Origin: Lewinellaceae bacterium
GTDB taxonomy: Bacteria; Bacteroidota; Bacteroidia; Chitinophagales; Saprospiraceae
Direction of reading: 5' to 3'
DNA length: 64,000 nucleotides
Assembly: GCA_020636435.1 (NCBI GenBank)
Contig: JACJXX010000002.1
Coordinates: forward strand, 2,728,001-2,792,000
Position 1 is the stretch's first letter. The number at the start of each line of letters is the position of its first letter. This document shows positions 1-7,917 of the stretch, piece by piece. The notes under the pieces are model-generated. The model was not told where the DNA came from, did not search any database, and saw nothing but the letters and a program-made list of their open reading frames with translations. A program made the position numbers and the translations under genes.

Positions 1-748
1 CTTTTACCTGGGCGGAGAGGCCTTCCGTGAAGAAAGGGTTCTTGGTCTCCATGCTGATCACGCCATTGAAGGCGTTGGGGCCGTAAAAGGAAGAGCTTGC
101 CCCCTGGATGATATCTACTTTCAGAACGTCCAGTTCAGGAGCGCCCAGGAAGTTGCCCAGGGAGAAGTTGAGGCCGGGCGCCTGGTTGTCCACGCCGTCA
201 ATAATCTGCAGCGACCGGACCGGGCTGGTGCTGTTGAAACCCCGGGTGTTGATGATCTTGAAGCCCAGGCTGGCTGCGGTCAGGTCTACCCCTTTTAGGG
301 TGCCCAGCCCATCGTAAAAGCTGCTGGCTGCTGTTTCCTTAATTGCCAGCACATCCAGAGACTCTACCGTAAGGGGAGAGGCTTTCTGCTTTTCAGAGAC
401 CCGTTGGCCACGGACTTCCACAACTTCGGTAGTGATGGATTCTTCTTCCAACTGTGCTTTAATATTTTGATCCGCAGAATTTACAACCAAATCCTGGGCG
501 GCATAACCCACATAAGAGATGACGAGGGTGAAAGGGAATGGCTCTTTAGTCCGTATTTCAAATACGCCATCGAAGTCGGTGACCGTGCCGTCGGCTGTGC
601 CTTTAATGATGACGCTGGCTCCAATGAGCCGGTCTCCATTAACTTTGTCGAAAACGGTTCCTCTGATGGTGGCCTGAGCAACAACCGGCGGCTGGAAACC
701 GACGGCTAAAATAATATTAAGAAACAATCCCTTAATTGCGAATTTCAT
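1..748 (-). CDS. TonB-dependent receptor, N-terminal part (runs off the window edge)
   Basis: Outer-membrane receptor for TonB-driven uptake; substrate unknown. Reading the minus strand from an ATG at 748 gives an uninterrupted frame to base 1, so the C-terminal barrel lies outside the window. Residues 1-25 (MKFAIKGLFLN...VVAQ) form a signal peptide. Residues about 26-100 (IRGTVFDKVNGDRLIGASV, then DGVFEI and SYVGY) are a carboxypeptidase-D regulatory-like domain, typical of Bacteroidota receptors. The plug domain follows, with a RGFNSTSPVRSLQIIDG stretch and SSSFYGPNAFNGVI, the usual plug end. No SusD-like partner is visible on this side. The family assignment is firm; the transported ligand cannot be inferred. 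Confidence 0.93.
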   Translation of the reverse strand, partial: MKFAIKGLFLNIILAVGFQPPVVAQATIRGTVFDKVNGDRLIGASVIIKGTADGTVTDFDGVFEIRTKEPFPFTLVISYVGYAAQDLVVNSADQNIKAQLEEESITTEVVEVRGQRVSEKQKASPLTVESLDVLAIKETAASSFYDGLGTLKGVDLTAASLGFKIINTRGFNSTSPVRSLQIIDGVDNQAPGLNFSLGNFLGAPELDVLKVDIIQGASSSFYGPNAFNGVISMETKNPFFTEGLSAQVK

Positions 749-990
749 GCTATTTGCCTGTCTGGTTCGGAAAATTTATTCGGTTCTCTGCACCAAAATA
801 ACAATTTTTCAATGGAATTAACCTAGCCTTTACGTAAAATTATTCTGTATAACTTCCACCAGACATTAAGGGTTTTAGTAAAATTCTGATTCTCAACGCA
901 TGGCAGGATATTCGGTTTTTAGTGTTTCTACAGGAAGGTTGAAGATGGAATATGTTGGCCATTTCATATTAGTTCGTTAGATATGGTGTG
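749..990. other. Gene-free leader of the TonB receptor
   Basis: AT-rich stretch between the receptor start and an octamer array. I see no open frame of interest, no RNA gene and no convincing promoter pair. The left octamer array begins at about 991. Confidence 0.4.
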
Positions 991-1034
991 CGGATGTACG
1001 AATACACGAATTCACGGATACATGGATGTACGGA
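991..1034. repeat. Degenerate 8-bp tandem array, left flank of core repeat
   Basis: About 5.5 units with an 8-bp period (CGGATGTA, CGAATACA, CGAATTCA, CGGATACA, TGGATGTA) run directly into the core repeat that starts at 1035. The units differ in sequence but hold the period. Confidence 0.75.
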
Positions 1035-1252
1035 TGAGGGTGCTCCGGAAACTATTGATGGCGAAGAATATTTTGTCCACCCCCTAAATCCTCCCGAAAC
1101 TCGTTCGGGACAGGCTCCGCCAGCGGGGGACATTTCCTCCGATTCAGGGGTGTGTTTTCCCCCGCTGGCGGGGGGCAGGGGGTGGAGTCCAAATAAAATT
1201 TCCCATTATTGGGCACAGGAGTTCCAAACTAGACTTTCCGGAGTAGCCTCAC
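1035..1252. repeat. Interspersed core repeat, copy 1 (218 bp)
   Basis: Nearly the same sequence occurs at 12995-13188; this copy carries an extra segment of about 24 bp near 1093-1120. Its ends are imperfect inverted repeats (TGAGGGTGCTCCGGAAACT against the complement of the right end, 16 of 19 matching). Inside are nested stems, including CCGCCAGCGGGGGA pairing with TCCCCCGCTGGCGG and a TTGTCCACCCCCT arm with its partner near 1176-1190. It is flanked on both sides by 8-bp-period arrays. The open frame across it is also open in the second copy, but this looks like a by-product of the repeat rather than a gene. Confidence 0.85.
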
Positions 1253-1364
1253 GGGTACAGGGGTACACGGGTGCACGGGTGCACGGGTGCACGGGTGCAC
1301 GGGTACACGGGTACACGGGTGCACGGGTGCACGGGTACACGGGTACAGGGGTGCACGGGTGCAC
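1251..1364. repeat. 8-bp tandem array, 14 units
   Basis: Fourteen consecutive octamers of the forms ACGGGTGC, ACGGGTAC and AGGGGTAC/GC, ending at 1364, directly against the stop codon (1365-1367) of the ZIP transporter gene. The array lies in the 3' region of that minus-strand transcript. Confidence 0.95.
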
Positions 1365-2102
1365 TTAAAGCAAATCCGCCGCCAAAGCGAGGCTTATTCC
1401 CAATAGGATAACACCCATTTTGGCCCAGGAAACATGGTGTTGGCGGTCGTCATCGGCCTCAAAGAGGATGGTGGTGGAAATGTGCAGAAAAGAACCAACG
1501 ACAAATCCCAGCAGGTTGGCCATAGCCGCCGGGCTAAGGGAAAAGCTGCCGGCAAGCAGCGCGCCGAGCGGAGACATAGCGGCGAAGAAGGCCAGGCAAA
1601 GCCAGGCCGTTATCCGCCGAAAGCTGGAGAGCAGCAACAGCGATACCAAAGCAAAGGCAGCGGGGAGTTTGTGCAGCACGATGCCGATTAGCAGATGCTG
1701 GTGCCCATGAGCGTGCCCGTGTTGCAGGGCGTAAAATTCGTCGTAATGGCTGAGCGGCATGCCTTCCAGGAAGGCGTGCAGAGACAAGCCGATCATCACC
1801 TGGAGGGCCAGGCTCGACCCGCTGTGGTGGTGGGCGTGAATGTGCCCGTGTTCGACGCCCTGGGTCAATTGCTCCAGCAGGAGCTGGACCAGAAAGCCGG
1901 CGAGTATCCAAAGGCTGGCGGACGCCTCGGGCACCGAGAACGCTCCCGGCATGAGGTGCAATACCGTGATGCCCAATAAATAAGCGCCACTGAAGGAAAG
2001 GACCAGCTTCAGCGTCGCCCGCGCCTGGCTGTGAAACCGAAACGCCAAAGCCCCACCCAAAAGGACGCAGAAAAAGAGCAGCAAATATTCCCAAATGGCC
2101 AT
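1365..2102 (-). CDS. ZIP family divalent metal transporter
   Basis: Predicted inner-membrane importer of zinc or other divalent metals. The 245-residue protein has about eight hydrophobic segments. The two family helices with metal-binding histidines are visible: HAFLEGMPL at about residue 108 and HKLPAAFAL at about residue 143. His-rich loops (HGHIHAHHH and HGHAHGHQH) lie between helices, as in other ZIP proteins. The ATG at 2102 gives a first helix starting within ten residues. It stands alone, with a repeat array directly after the stop and a palindromic element upstream. Zinc is the likeliest substrate from family knowledge; specificity cannot be read from sequence. Confidence 0.9.
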   Translation of the reverse strand: MAIWEYLLLFFCVLLGGALAFRFHSQARATLKLVLSFSGAYLLGITVLHLMPGAFSVPEASASLWILAGFLVQLLLEQLTQGVEHGHIHAHHHSGSSLALQVMIGLSLHAFLEGMPLSHYDEFYALQHGHAHGHQHLLIGIVLHKLPAAFALVSLLLLSSFRRITAWLCLAFFAAMSPLGALLAGSFSLSPAAMANLLGFVVGSFLHISTTILFEADDDRQHHVSWAKMGVILLGISLALAADLL

Positions 2103-2132
2103 TCAGGTAGTGTTATGTGGGTTAAAAGCTCG

Positions 2133-2235
2133 ACTAGTCCAAGCGGCACGAATTAACGGGGCAGTTAAGAGCCCTGGAAACCTGGCTATATGGGCTACCG
2201 AAACTGCCCGGTTATTTCGTTCTAGTCGCACTAGC
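2133..2235. repeat. Palindromic repeat element, copy 1 of family H
   Basis: Bases 2157-2235 match the reverse complement of 29429-29507 over 79 positions with one mismatch. The element folds on itself: GGGGCAGTT pairs with AACTGCCC, ACGAA(T)TAAC pairs with the opposite GTTATTTCGT, and ACTAG motifs close both ends. The outermost left arm differs between the copies. No target duplication was found. It sits upstream of the ZIP gene and downstream of the PAP2 gene. Confidence 0.8.
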
Positions 2236-2312
2236 TCCTTTCCCGGTTTCGGCAAGGCCTGGGCCCGCCGCTTCGTGCGATCTTTTACTATGGCAGGCAA
2301 ATGGCACTGGAA

Positions 2313-2368
2313 AGGGCTAAAGGGCGGCCCCTTAGTCCTGCAATTGAAAAGGGCCGCCCTTTAGCCCT
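2313..2368 (-). terminator. Hairpin at the end of the PAP2 gene
   Basis: Perfect 18-bp arms (2313-2330 and 2351-2368) around a 20-base loop; the right arm includes the TAG stop of the PAP2 gene. No T-run follows on the minus strand, so it may be a non-classical terminator or another palindromic repeat. Confidence 0.55.
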
Positions 2369-2942
2369 AAAGAACAACGCGCACCGCGTCCCAGCGAAGG
2401 TAAACTTTTGCCATTACATAAGCAATCAAAGAACCAACCAGAGCGCCGAAGAAGACATCCAGCGGATAATGGACGCCGACATACACCTGGCCGTAGGCAA
2501 TGCTGCCCGCCCAAATCAGCAGGGGCCAGCGTATGCGCCGGTAGGCCCGCCCCAGGGTGAGGGCCAGAAAAACAGCCATGGCGAAGTGGTTGGCGGCATG
2601 AGAGGAGGTAAAACTATAGCTGCGGCCGCAGCCTACCAGCAGGCGGGTTTCCGCCCTGACCTCCGTGTTCTGGCAGGGGCGCAGGCGTTCTACGCTCTTT
2701 TTCAGCACTTTGCTGCTCACAATATCGGCCAGGCCTACCGTCAGCCCGACGGCGGCGGCCAGCGCCAACCCCTTCCACTTGTATTTGTAGAACAGGAAGC
2801 CCGCCAGCAATACGTAAAAAGGAATCCACGTCTTTTTATCCCGCCACAAAGGCATGACGGCATCGAGCCAGGGATGGTGCCATTGGCCGTTGATGAGGTG
2901 GAACAAATCCAGGTCGAGTTGCAGCAGGTCGTTGAGCATCAT
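2367..2942 (-). CDS. PAP2 family phosphatase, membrane-bound
   Basis: 191-residue integral membrane phosphatase, probably acting on a lipid phosphate or pyrophosphate (undecaprenyl pyrophosphate is one common substrate). The three-part PAP2 signature is present: KKSVERLRP (K-x6-RP), SFTSSHAANH (the PSGH equivalent) and GQVYVGVHYPLDV (the SR-x5-H-x3-D equivalent), with hydrophobic helices between. The start overlaps the stop of the upstream methyltransferase by four bases (ATGA, 2939-2942), so the two are translationally coupled. A strong hairpin covers the stop codon. Confidence 0.9.
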   Translation of the reverse strand: MMLNDLLQLDLDLFHLINGQWHHPWLDAVMPLWRDKKTWIPFYVLLAGFLFYKYKWKGLALAAAVGLTVGLADIVSSKVLKKSVERLRPCQNTEVRAETRLLVGCGRSYSFTSSHAANHFAMAVFLALTLGRAYRRIRWPLLIWAGSIAYGQVYVGVHYPLDVFFGALVGSLIAYVMAKVYLRWDAVRVVL

Positions 2943-3709
2943 TGCTTGTTTTGGGCCACCAGGATCAACCTAGGGCTTTCCTTCCGGTGAAAAGGCTGAA
3001 GCTGGTAATCGCCATAAGTTTTCTGGATGTCCAGCCCGGCGGCGCTGAACATCCGCTCAAAATCCTCCGGCATAAGCAGGCGGACGCGCTCCTCGAAATG
3101 CCAGTCTTTCCCCTGGTCCTGAAAGTCGATCGTTTTGAGGATGTGCCTGCCCTCTACTCTTTTGTGTATAGCAAACCGTATGCCGTCGATTTCCTTTTCC
3201 TCCCTTCCTGTCAGCCGGTCGGTCACGTATTGGGAGTTGAAAAAATCCAGGACAAAAACACCTCCGGGGCGCAAGCCGATAGCAACGTTGCGCAGGGTTT
3301 TGACGTCGTCCTTTTCCTGTTCAAAATACCCGAAACTGGTGAAAAAGTTGAAAATGTAATCGAAATAATTGGCCCGGAAAAGCTGGCGCATGTCATGGGT
3401 AAAAAAGGACAGGTTGCTTTGTTCGAACTGGCGGGCAAAGGCGATGCTTTGCACGGACAGGTCAATGCCCGTCACCTCGAAGCCCTTGTCGGCCAGGTGG
3501 CGGGAGTAGCGCCCTTTGCCGCAGGCCAGGTCCAGCACCCGGGCGCCGGGCGGAGGAGAAAACGTTTCCAGCAATTGGTCGATGAAGCCTTCGGCCTCCG
3601 ATTCGTCCCGGTTCTTGTACAGGATGTGATAATAAGGAGAGTCGAACCATGTTTCAAACCATTCGGCGGAGTCCATCTGTTGCTGTTTATTAGAGGATGT
3701 TTGTATCAC
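2939..3709 (-). CDS. Class I SAM-dependent methyltransferase
   Basis: 256-residue soluble protein. Motif I for SAM binding is clear at about residues 58-84 (VLDLACGKGRYSRHLADKG, then EVTGIDLS), followed by a FFTHDMRQLF motif-II-like region and NFFTSFGYF near residue 120. The middle contains the GLRPGGVFVLDFFN strand typical of the UbiE/Methyltransf_25 fold. Substrate unknown. It is the first gene of a two-gene unit with the PAP2 phosphatase, overlapping by 4 bp, which hints at a lipid or isoprenoid substrate, but that is inference. Confidence 0.85.
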   Translation of the reverse strand: MIQTSSNKQQQMDSAEWFETWFDSPYYHILYKNRDESEAEGFIDQLLETFSPPPGARVLDLACGKGRYSRHLADKGFEVTGIDLSVQSIAFARQFEQSNLSFFTHDMRQLFRANYFDYIFNFFTSFGYFEQEKDDVKTLRNVAIGLRPGGVFVLDFFNSQYVTDRLTGREEKEIDGIRFAIHKRVEGRHILKTIDFQDQGKDWHFEERVRLLMPEDFERMFSAAGLDIQKTYGDYQLQPFHRKESPRLILVAQNKQ

Positions 3710-4071
3710 CTATGTTGTTTTTTGCCAGCGCAAATATACCTCGGGAGAAGGGCTTTGCAAAATAGCCCGGCCCCGCTTGTTGGGCTGCCCCATTTCCAGG
3801 GGCGGCAAGCCCAAACAAATTTCTTATTTTTGCAGGGAGGAGTGGGGCCGGTTTTAGAATGCCATAACAGGCCGCAAGCTTTCACAAAACCAACTTTTAA
3901 AAAAAAACTTAACTGTTCAGCATGAGGCATGAAATACACCTGGCGCAAAATTTTGTAGGCTTTTCTGCTGGAACCCCTTCTCGTTCCCCTCGGGAGGGGA
4001 AGGATGGCTTACAAAATTTTGCGCCAGGCGTCATACAATCATGACTGAATAGTCGCAAAAAAACCGAAAAT
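3710..4071. other. Divergent gap between methyltransferase and glmM, with a palindrome
   Basis: No gene seen. The right half holds the palindrome at 3939-4028. The left half contains short stretches such as TTATTTTTGC that resemble a -7 box but lack a spaced TTG, so no promoter is claimed. Confidence 0.4.
3939..4028. repeat. 90-bp palindromic element upstream of glmM
   Basis: 22-bp arms (3939-3960 and 4007-4028) match at 21 of 22 positions; the outer part reads CCTGGCGCAAAATTTTGTA. The interior contains a second stem CCCCTCGGGAGGGG. It lies about 45 bp before the glmM start codon. No flanking duplication was found. Confidence 0.8.
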
Positions 4072-5460
4072 TTGACACTTATTAAATCTATATCAGGAAT
4101 CCGGGGCACCATCGGCGGAAAGGCCGGCGATAATCTGACGCCTCAGGACGTAGTCGAATGCACCGCCGCTTTTGGATACTGGCTGCTGAAAAATGGAGCC
4201 CCCGCCAAAGTGGTGGTCGGCCGTGATGGCCGCATCTCAGGGCCCATGGTAAGCCAGTTGGCCACCGCGGCGCTGATCGGCCTGGGCATCGACGTGGTCG
4301 ACCTGGGCTTGTCGACCACCCCAACGGTGGAAATGGCGGTGCCGGCGGAAAAGGCGGGCGCCGGCATCATATTCACGGCCAGCCACAATGCCGCCGACTG
4401 GAACGCCCTGAAATTCCTCAACCACAAAGGGGAATTCATTTCCCAGGCGGATGGGGAGGCGCTGCTCCGGCTGCTGGAAGAGGGAAATATCGAATATGCC
4501 CCGGTGGAGAACCTGGGCACCTATCGGCAGGCAGAAGGCTATTTCGAATACCACATCGAAAAAATCCTTGCCCTGCCTTATGTCGATGCGGAAGCGGTGA
4601 GGGAGCGTGGATTTAAAGTGGTGGTCGATTGCATCAACAGCACCGGCGCACTGGCGCTGCCTCCCTTGCTGGAAGCCCTCGGCTGCAAAACCGTGCTGCT
4701 CAACGCCGAACCCAACGGCCGCTTCGCCCACAATCCCGAACCCTTGCCTCAGCACCTGCAGGAACTTTGCCAAACTGTAAAACGCGAACAGGCCGCCCTC
4801 GGCGTCGCTGTCGACCCGGATGTAGACCGCCTGGCCCTGGTGTGCGAAGACGGGCAGCTCTTCGGTGAAGAATACACCCTGGTGGCCGTTGCGGATTACA
4901 TCCTTCAGCAAAAAACCGGCAATACGGTCTCCAACCTTTCTTCCACCCGCGCCCTGCGCGACGTGACCCGCCGGCACGGCGGCGAGTACTACGCCAGCGC
5001 CGTGGGGGAGGTGAATGTAGTGGAGAAAATGAAAGAAATGGGCGCCGTTATCGGCGGGGAAGGCAACGGAGGCGTCATCGTCCCGGGCCTGCACTACGGG
5101 CGCGACGCGCTGGCGGGCCTGGCGATTTTCCTGACGCACCTGGCGCGATTCGGCGGACCGGCCAGCGCCCTGCGGTCTTCTTATCCGGATTATTACATGG
5201 TAAAGGACAAAGCTGCCCTGAAACCGGAGATCGACGTTGCCCGCTTGCTGGAGCAACTGGAAGAACGGTTCAAAAACGAAGACTACAGCACCATCGACGG
5301 ACTCAAGATCGACTTCGAGCACGGCTGGGTGCACCTGCGCAAATCAAATACGGAACCCATCATCCGGATTTACTCGGAAAGCAACAGCCCGGAAGCGGCG
5401 CAACAACTGGCCGAACGGATGAAAACGGCCATGGAGGAGATATTGGGGGATGATGGATAA
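4072..5460 (+). CDS. glmM: Phosphoglucosamine mutase (GlmM-type phosphohexomutase)
   Basis: Interconverts glucosamine-6-phosphate and glucosamine-1-phosphate for peptidoglycan and LPS precursor synthesis. The 462-residue protein shows the four-domain alpha-D-phosphohexomutase pattern: SISGIRGTIGG at the N-terminus, the catalytic serine loop TASHNAADWNALK at about residue 101, the metal loop DPDVDRLALV at about residue 247, the sugar loop GEGNGGVI at about residue 325, and the phosphate-binding RKSNTEPIIRIY near residue 425. The start is a TTG at 4072: the conserved TLIKSISGIRG begins there and the nearest upstream ATG (4041) meets a stop after two codons. A phosphomannomutase role is the main alternative. 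Confidence 0.85.
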   Translation: MTLIKSISGIRGTIGGKAGDNLTPQDVVECTAAFGYWLLKNGAPAKVVVGRDGRISGPMVSQLATAALIGLGIDVVDLGLSTTPTVEMAVPAEKAGAGIIFTASHNAADWNALKFLNHKGEFISQADGEALLRLLEEGNIEYAPVENLGTYRQAEGYFEYHIEKILALPYVDAEAVRERGFKVVVDCINSTGALALPPLLEALGCKTVLLNAEPNGRFAHNPEPLPQHLQELCQTVKREQAALGVAVDPDVDRLALVCEDGQLFGEEYTLVAVADYILQQKTGNTVSNLSSTRALRDVTRRHGGEYYASAVGEVNVVEKMKEMGAVIGGEGNGGVIVPGLHYGRDALAGLAIFLTHLARFGGPASALRSSYPDYYMVKDKAALKPEIDVARLLEQLEERFKNEDYSTIDGLKIDFEHGWVHLRKSNTEPIIRIYSESNSPEAAQQLAERMKTAMEEILGDDG

Positions 5461-5519
5461 ATTGTTATATTGCTAAATGGCTAAAGGGTTCCCGCCCACC
5501 GGCCCCGCCGAGCATCAGC

Positions 5520-5559
5520 AATCGAACAATCGAACAATCTAACAATCTAACCATCCAAC
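5520..5559 (+). repeat. 8-bp tandem array abutting a start codon
   Basis: Five octamers (AATCGAAC twice, AATCTAAC twice, CATCCAAC) end one base before the ATG at 5561, so they form the 5' leader of the aminotransferase gene. There is no Shine-Dalgarno motif. Confidence 0.9.
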
Positions 5560-5560
5560 C

Positions 5561-7063
5561 ATGCCCACCCTAACCAAAAACAAAACCACCCAGTTAGAAC
5601 AATACTTCGCCCCCTTCCGGGAGAAGGTCATCGGCTACAACCAGCATTTTGAAACCCCTTATGGCACCCGGCGGATCATCTATGCCGACTGGACGGCCAG
5701 CGGGCGGCTCTACCAGCCGATCGAAGAGCTGCTGTACAAAGGCATAGCGCCTTTCGTGGGCAACACCCATACAGAGACTACCGTGACCGGGTCTTGTATG
5801 ACGATGGCCTACCATCAGGCCAAGGACATCATCAAGGCCCATGTCGGCGCCTACCCGAAAGACGTGCTGATCTCTTCCAATTCGGGGATGACGGGAGTGG
5901 TCAACAAATTCCAGCGCATCCTGGGGCTGAAAGTGCACGAACGCTACACCAGCCAGGTGCAGTTGCCTAAGGAGGAACGCGCGGTGGTCTTCGTCTCCCA
6001 CATGGAGCACCATTCCAACCAGACTTCCTGGCTGGAAACCCTGGCCGACGTAGAAGTCATAGAACCTAACGAAGAAGGCCTGGTCGACTTGGCTTCCCTG
6101 GAAGCCTTACTGGAAAAATACAGCGACCGGAAGACGAAAATTGCCGCCGTCACCTCCTGCTCCAACGTGACCGGCATCAAAACGCCATACTACCAGATTG
6201 CCGAGCTGATGCACCGCAACGGAGGGTTGTGCTTCGTCGACTTTGCCTGCTCGGCGCCTTATATCGACATCGAAATGCGGCCGGAAAACAAGCTCCAGCA
6301 CCTGGACGCCATCTATTTCTCTCCCCATAAGTTCCTGGGCGGCCCCGGCTCGACCGGCATCCTGGTCTTCGACCCGAAGCTGTACACCAACCGCGTGCCC
6401 GACAACCCCGGCGGCGGAACGGTCGACTGGACCAACCCCTGGGGCGGCCATAAGTACATCGAGGAGATCGAGGCACGAGAGGATGGCGGGACGCCCGCCT
6501 TCCTGCAGACCATTCGCGTGGCGCTCTGCGTTCTGCTAAAAGAGAAGATGGGCGTGGAGAACATCCTGAAGCGGGAAGAAGAAATGCTGGAACGCATCTG
6601 GCGCCGCCTGGATCAGTTGCCCAACCTCCACATCCTGGCCGATAATGTACGCGAACGCCTGGGCGTGGTGTCGTTCTACATCGACGGCCTGCATTACAAC
6701 CTGGGGGTGAAATTGCTCAACGACCGCTTCGGCGTGCAGGTGCGGGGCGGTTGCTCCTGCGCGGGCACCTACGGGCATTACCTGCTGCACGTTTCTCAGC
6801 AGTACTCCCGGTCCATTACCGAAAAGATCAACCACGGCGACCTGTCCGAGAAGCCGGGCTGGATTCGCATGTCTATCCATCCCATTATGACTGATGAAGA
6901 GCTGGATCACATCCTGGATGCGATCGAGGCGGTTTATCGCCACCATGAAGAATGGGGCAAGGACTATAACTATATTTCCCACACCAACGAGTATACCTGC
7001 AAAGACGACCCCGGCTATGAAACCCAACTGGTGGCCGGCTGGTTTAGTAAGGAGTTATTGTGA
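5561..7063 (+). CDS. Aminotransferase class V-fold PLP enzyme (cysteine desulfurase-like)
   Basis: 500 residues, longer than ordinary cysteine desulfurases (about 400). PLP-fold landmarks: IYADWTASGRLY near residue 40, SHMEHHSNQTSW near residue 147, SCSNVTGIK near residue 203, CFVDFACSAPY near residue 224, and SPHKFLGGPGSTG near residue 255, whose Lys should carry PLP. A Cys in RGGCSCAGTYGHYLLH near residue 397 is placed like the persulfide Cys of this superfamily. It may mobilise sulfur or act on another substrate; neighbours do not settle this. A second, canonical cysteine desulfurase lies at 7918. The octamer array directly before the ATG is unusual. Confidence 0.8.
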   Translation: MPTLTKNKTTQLEQYFAPFREKVIGYNQHFETPYGTRRIIYADWTASGRLYQPIEELLYKGIAPFVGNTHTETTVTGSCMTMAYHQAKDIIKAHVGAYPKDVLISSNSGMTGVVNKFQRILGLKVHERYTSQVQLPKEERAVVFVSHMEHHSNQTSWLETLADVEVIEPNEEGLVDLASLEALLEKYSDRKTKIAAVTSCSNVTGIKTPYYQIAELMHRNGGLCFVDFACSAPYIDIEMRPENKLQHLDAIYFSPHKFLGGPGSTGILVFDPKLYTNRVPDNPGGGTVDWTNPWGGHKYIEEIEAREDGGTPAFLQTIRVALCVLLKEKMGVENILKREEEMLERIWRRLDQLPNLHILADNVRERLGVVSFYIDGLHYNLGVKLLNDRFGVQVRGGCSCAGTYGHYLLHVSQQYSRSITEKINHGDLSEKPGWIRMSIHPIMTDEELDHILDAIEAVYRHHEEWGKDYNYISHTNEYTCKDDPGYETQLVAGWFSKELL

Positions 7064-7109
7064 GGCGACGCCTTCCCGCCGGGTACTGCCGGGGCAAAAG
7101 GTGTCGCCT
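7063..7109. repeat. Short hairpin repeat, copy 1 of family T (3' of gene)
   Basis: Arms AGGCGACGCCTT (7063-7074) and AAGGTGTCGCCT (7098-7109) pair at 11 of 12 positions; the first base belongs to the TGA stop of the upstream gene. Similar hairpins occur at 38876-38923 and 44839-44885, each downstream of a plus-strand gene. Possible terminator or 3'-end stabiliser. Confidence 0.65.
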
Positions 7110-7206
7110 CCCGCCCCTTAGGCAGCAAAGGATTAGTGTCGAGGTGGCATCCCGTTAGAGGGTCAGTTGTAGTTTTATTAACAGAAAGGATAAAAGAAAA
7201 GGATAA

Positions 7207-7740
7207 ATGAAAAATCTTAACACCTTCCTCCGCATCGTCCTCTCCCTGGCCTTTCTCGGCCTGGTAGGGTGGGGCATATACTGGAGCGTCCGCTCCATCA
7301 GCCGCATGTACCAGCAGTTTACCCCCATGTGGGCTGCCGGGATGACCCTCGGCTCGCTGGTGCTCATCCTGTGCACCCTCATCCTGGCCTACGCCATCAA
7401 CCGGGCTGCGGGTAAGAGGAGCAAGCCCATCCCTGCCGAAAAGGCGCGTGCCTATCAGCTATTTGTCGAAATGTGGCTGTCGAGAAACAGGAAGCCGTCG
7501 CGGGAAAAGCAGCACAAGCTGGCGCAAATGCTGGCCCTGTGGGCTGACGATGGTGTCATTGAGGCGTACATGTTATTTCAGGAGCTGGCCAGCGACCCGG
7601 AAAGCAGCTGGGACGATATACATGACATGGCCGGGGAAGTGGTGCTGGCTATGCGGACGGACCTCGGGTTTTCAACCATCACCATTACCTCGGATGATTT
7701 GACGGAAATGCAGGCCAGTAGATCGTTGCCCGAGGACTAA
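7207..7740 (+). CDS. Hypothetical membrane protein with cytoplasmic tail
   Basis: 177 residues, not recognised as a named family. Residues 10-28 and about 40-62 are hydrophobic helices (IVLSLAFLGLVGWGIYW and a second GMTLGSLVLILCTLILAYAI). The remaining 110 residues are charged and helical (EKARAYQLFVEMWLSRNRKP, then KAQMLALWADDGVIEAYMLF), a two-helix anchor with a soluble domain. It lies between two PLP enzymes on the same strand but separated from both by over 140 bp, so co-transcription is uncertain. Confidence 0.6.
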   Translation: MKNLNTFLRIVLSLAFLGLVGWGIYWSVRSISRMYQQFTPMWAAGMTLGSLVLILCTLILAYAINRAAGKRSKPIPAEKARAYQLFVEMWLSRNRKPSREKQHKLAQMLALWADDGVIEAYMLFQELASDPESSWDDIHDMAGEVVLAMRTDLGFSTITITSDDLTEMQASRSLPED

Positions 7741-7748
7741 ACCTAATA

Positions 7749-7905
7749 AGTGATGAGAAATAAATAACATAAGCCAATATGCTTCATCTTTTTCCGCCAT
7801 ACTTCGTTACTTCCTCGTTGCGTCCGTACGGATGCGCCTCGGAAAAGCCTCGTCTGGCGAAAAAATATTTTGCCTATTGGCTCACCTTATTTATGTCTCA
7901 TCACT
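7749..7905. repeat. Palindromic repeat element, copy 1 of family R1
   Basis: Outer arms AGTGATGAGA (7749-7758) and TCTCATCACT (7896-7905) are perfectly complementary, followed by AAATAAATAA and TTATTTAT. The interior (ATCTTTTTCCGCCAT, CGTTGCGTCCGTACGGATG, GCGAAAAAATATTT) is shared with 11432-11588 and, more distantly, with 12736-12896 and 58399-58551. The outer arms differ between copies yet remain self-complementary. It lies between the membrane-protein stop and the cysteine desulfurase start. Confidence 0.85.
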
Positions 7906-7917
7906 AATGAACAAACC

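Noticed and set aside
988..1368. Open frame across the core repeat and octamer array, with a similar frame at 12969-13238
   Set aside because: The shared peptide follows from the shared DNA repeat; the ends are octamer repeats and there is no gene-like start or family.
2133..2235. tRNA or known riboswitch reading of the family H structure
   Set aside because: No anticodon arm, T-arm consensus or recognised aptamer core; the match to a second locus and the palindrome favour a repeat.
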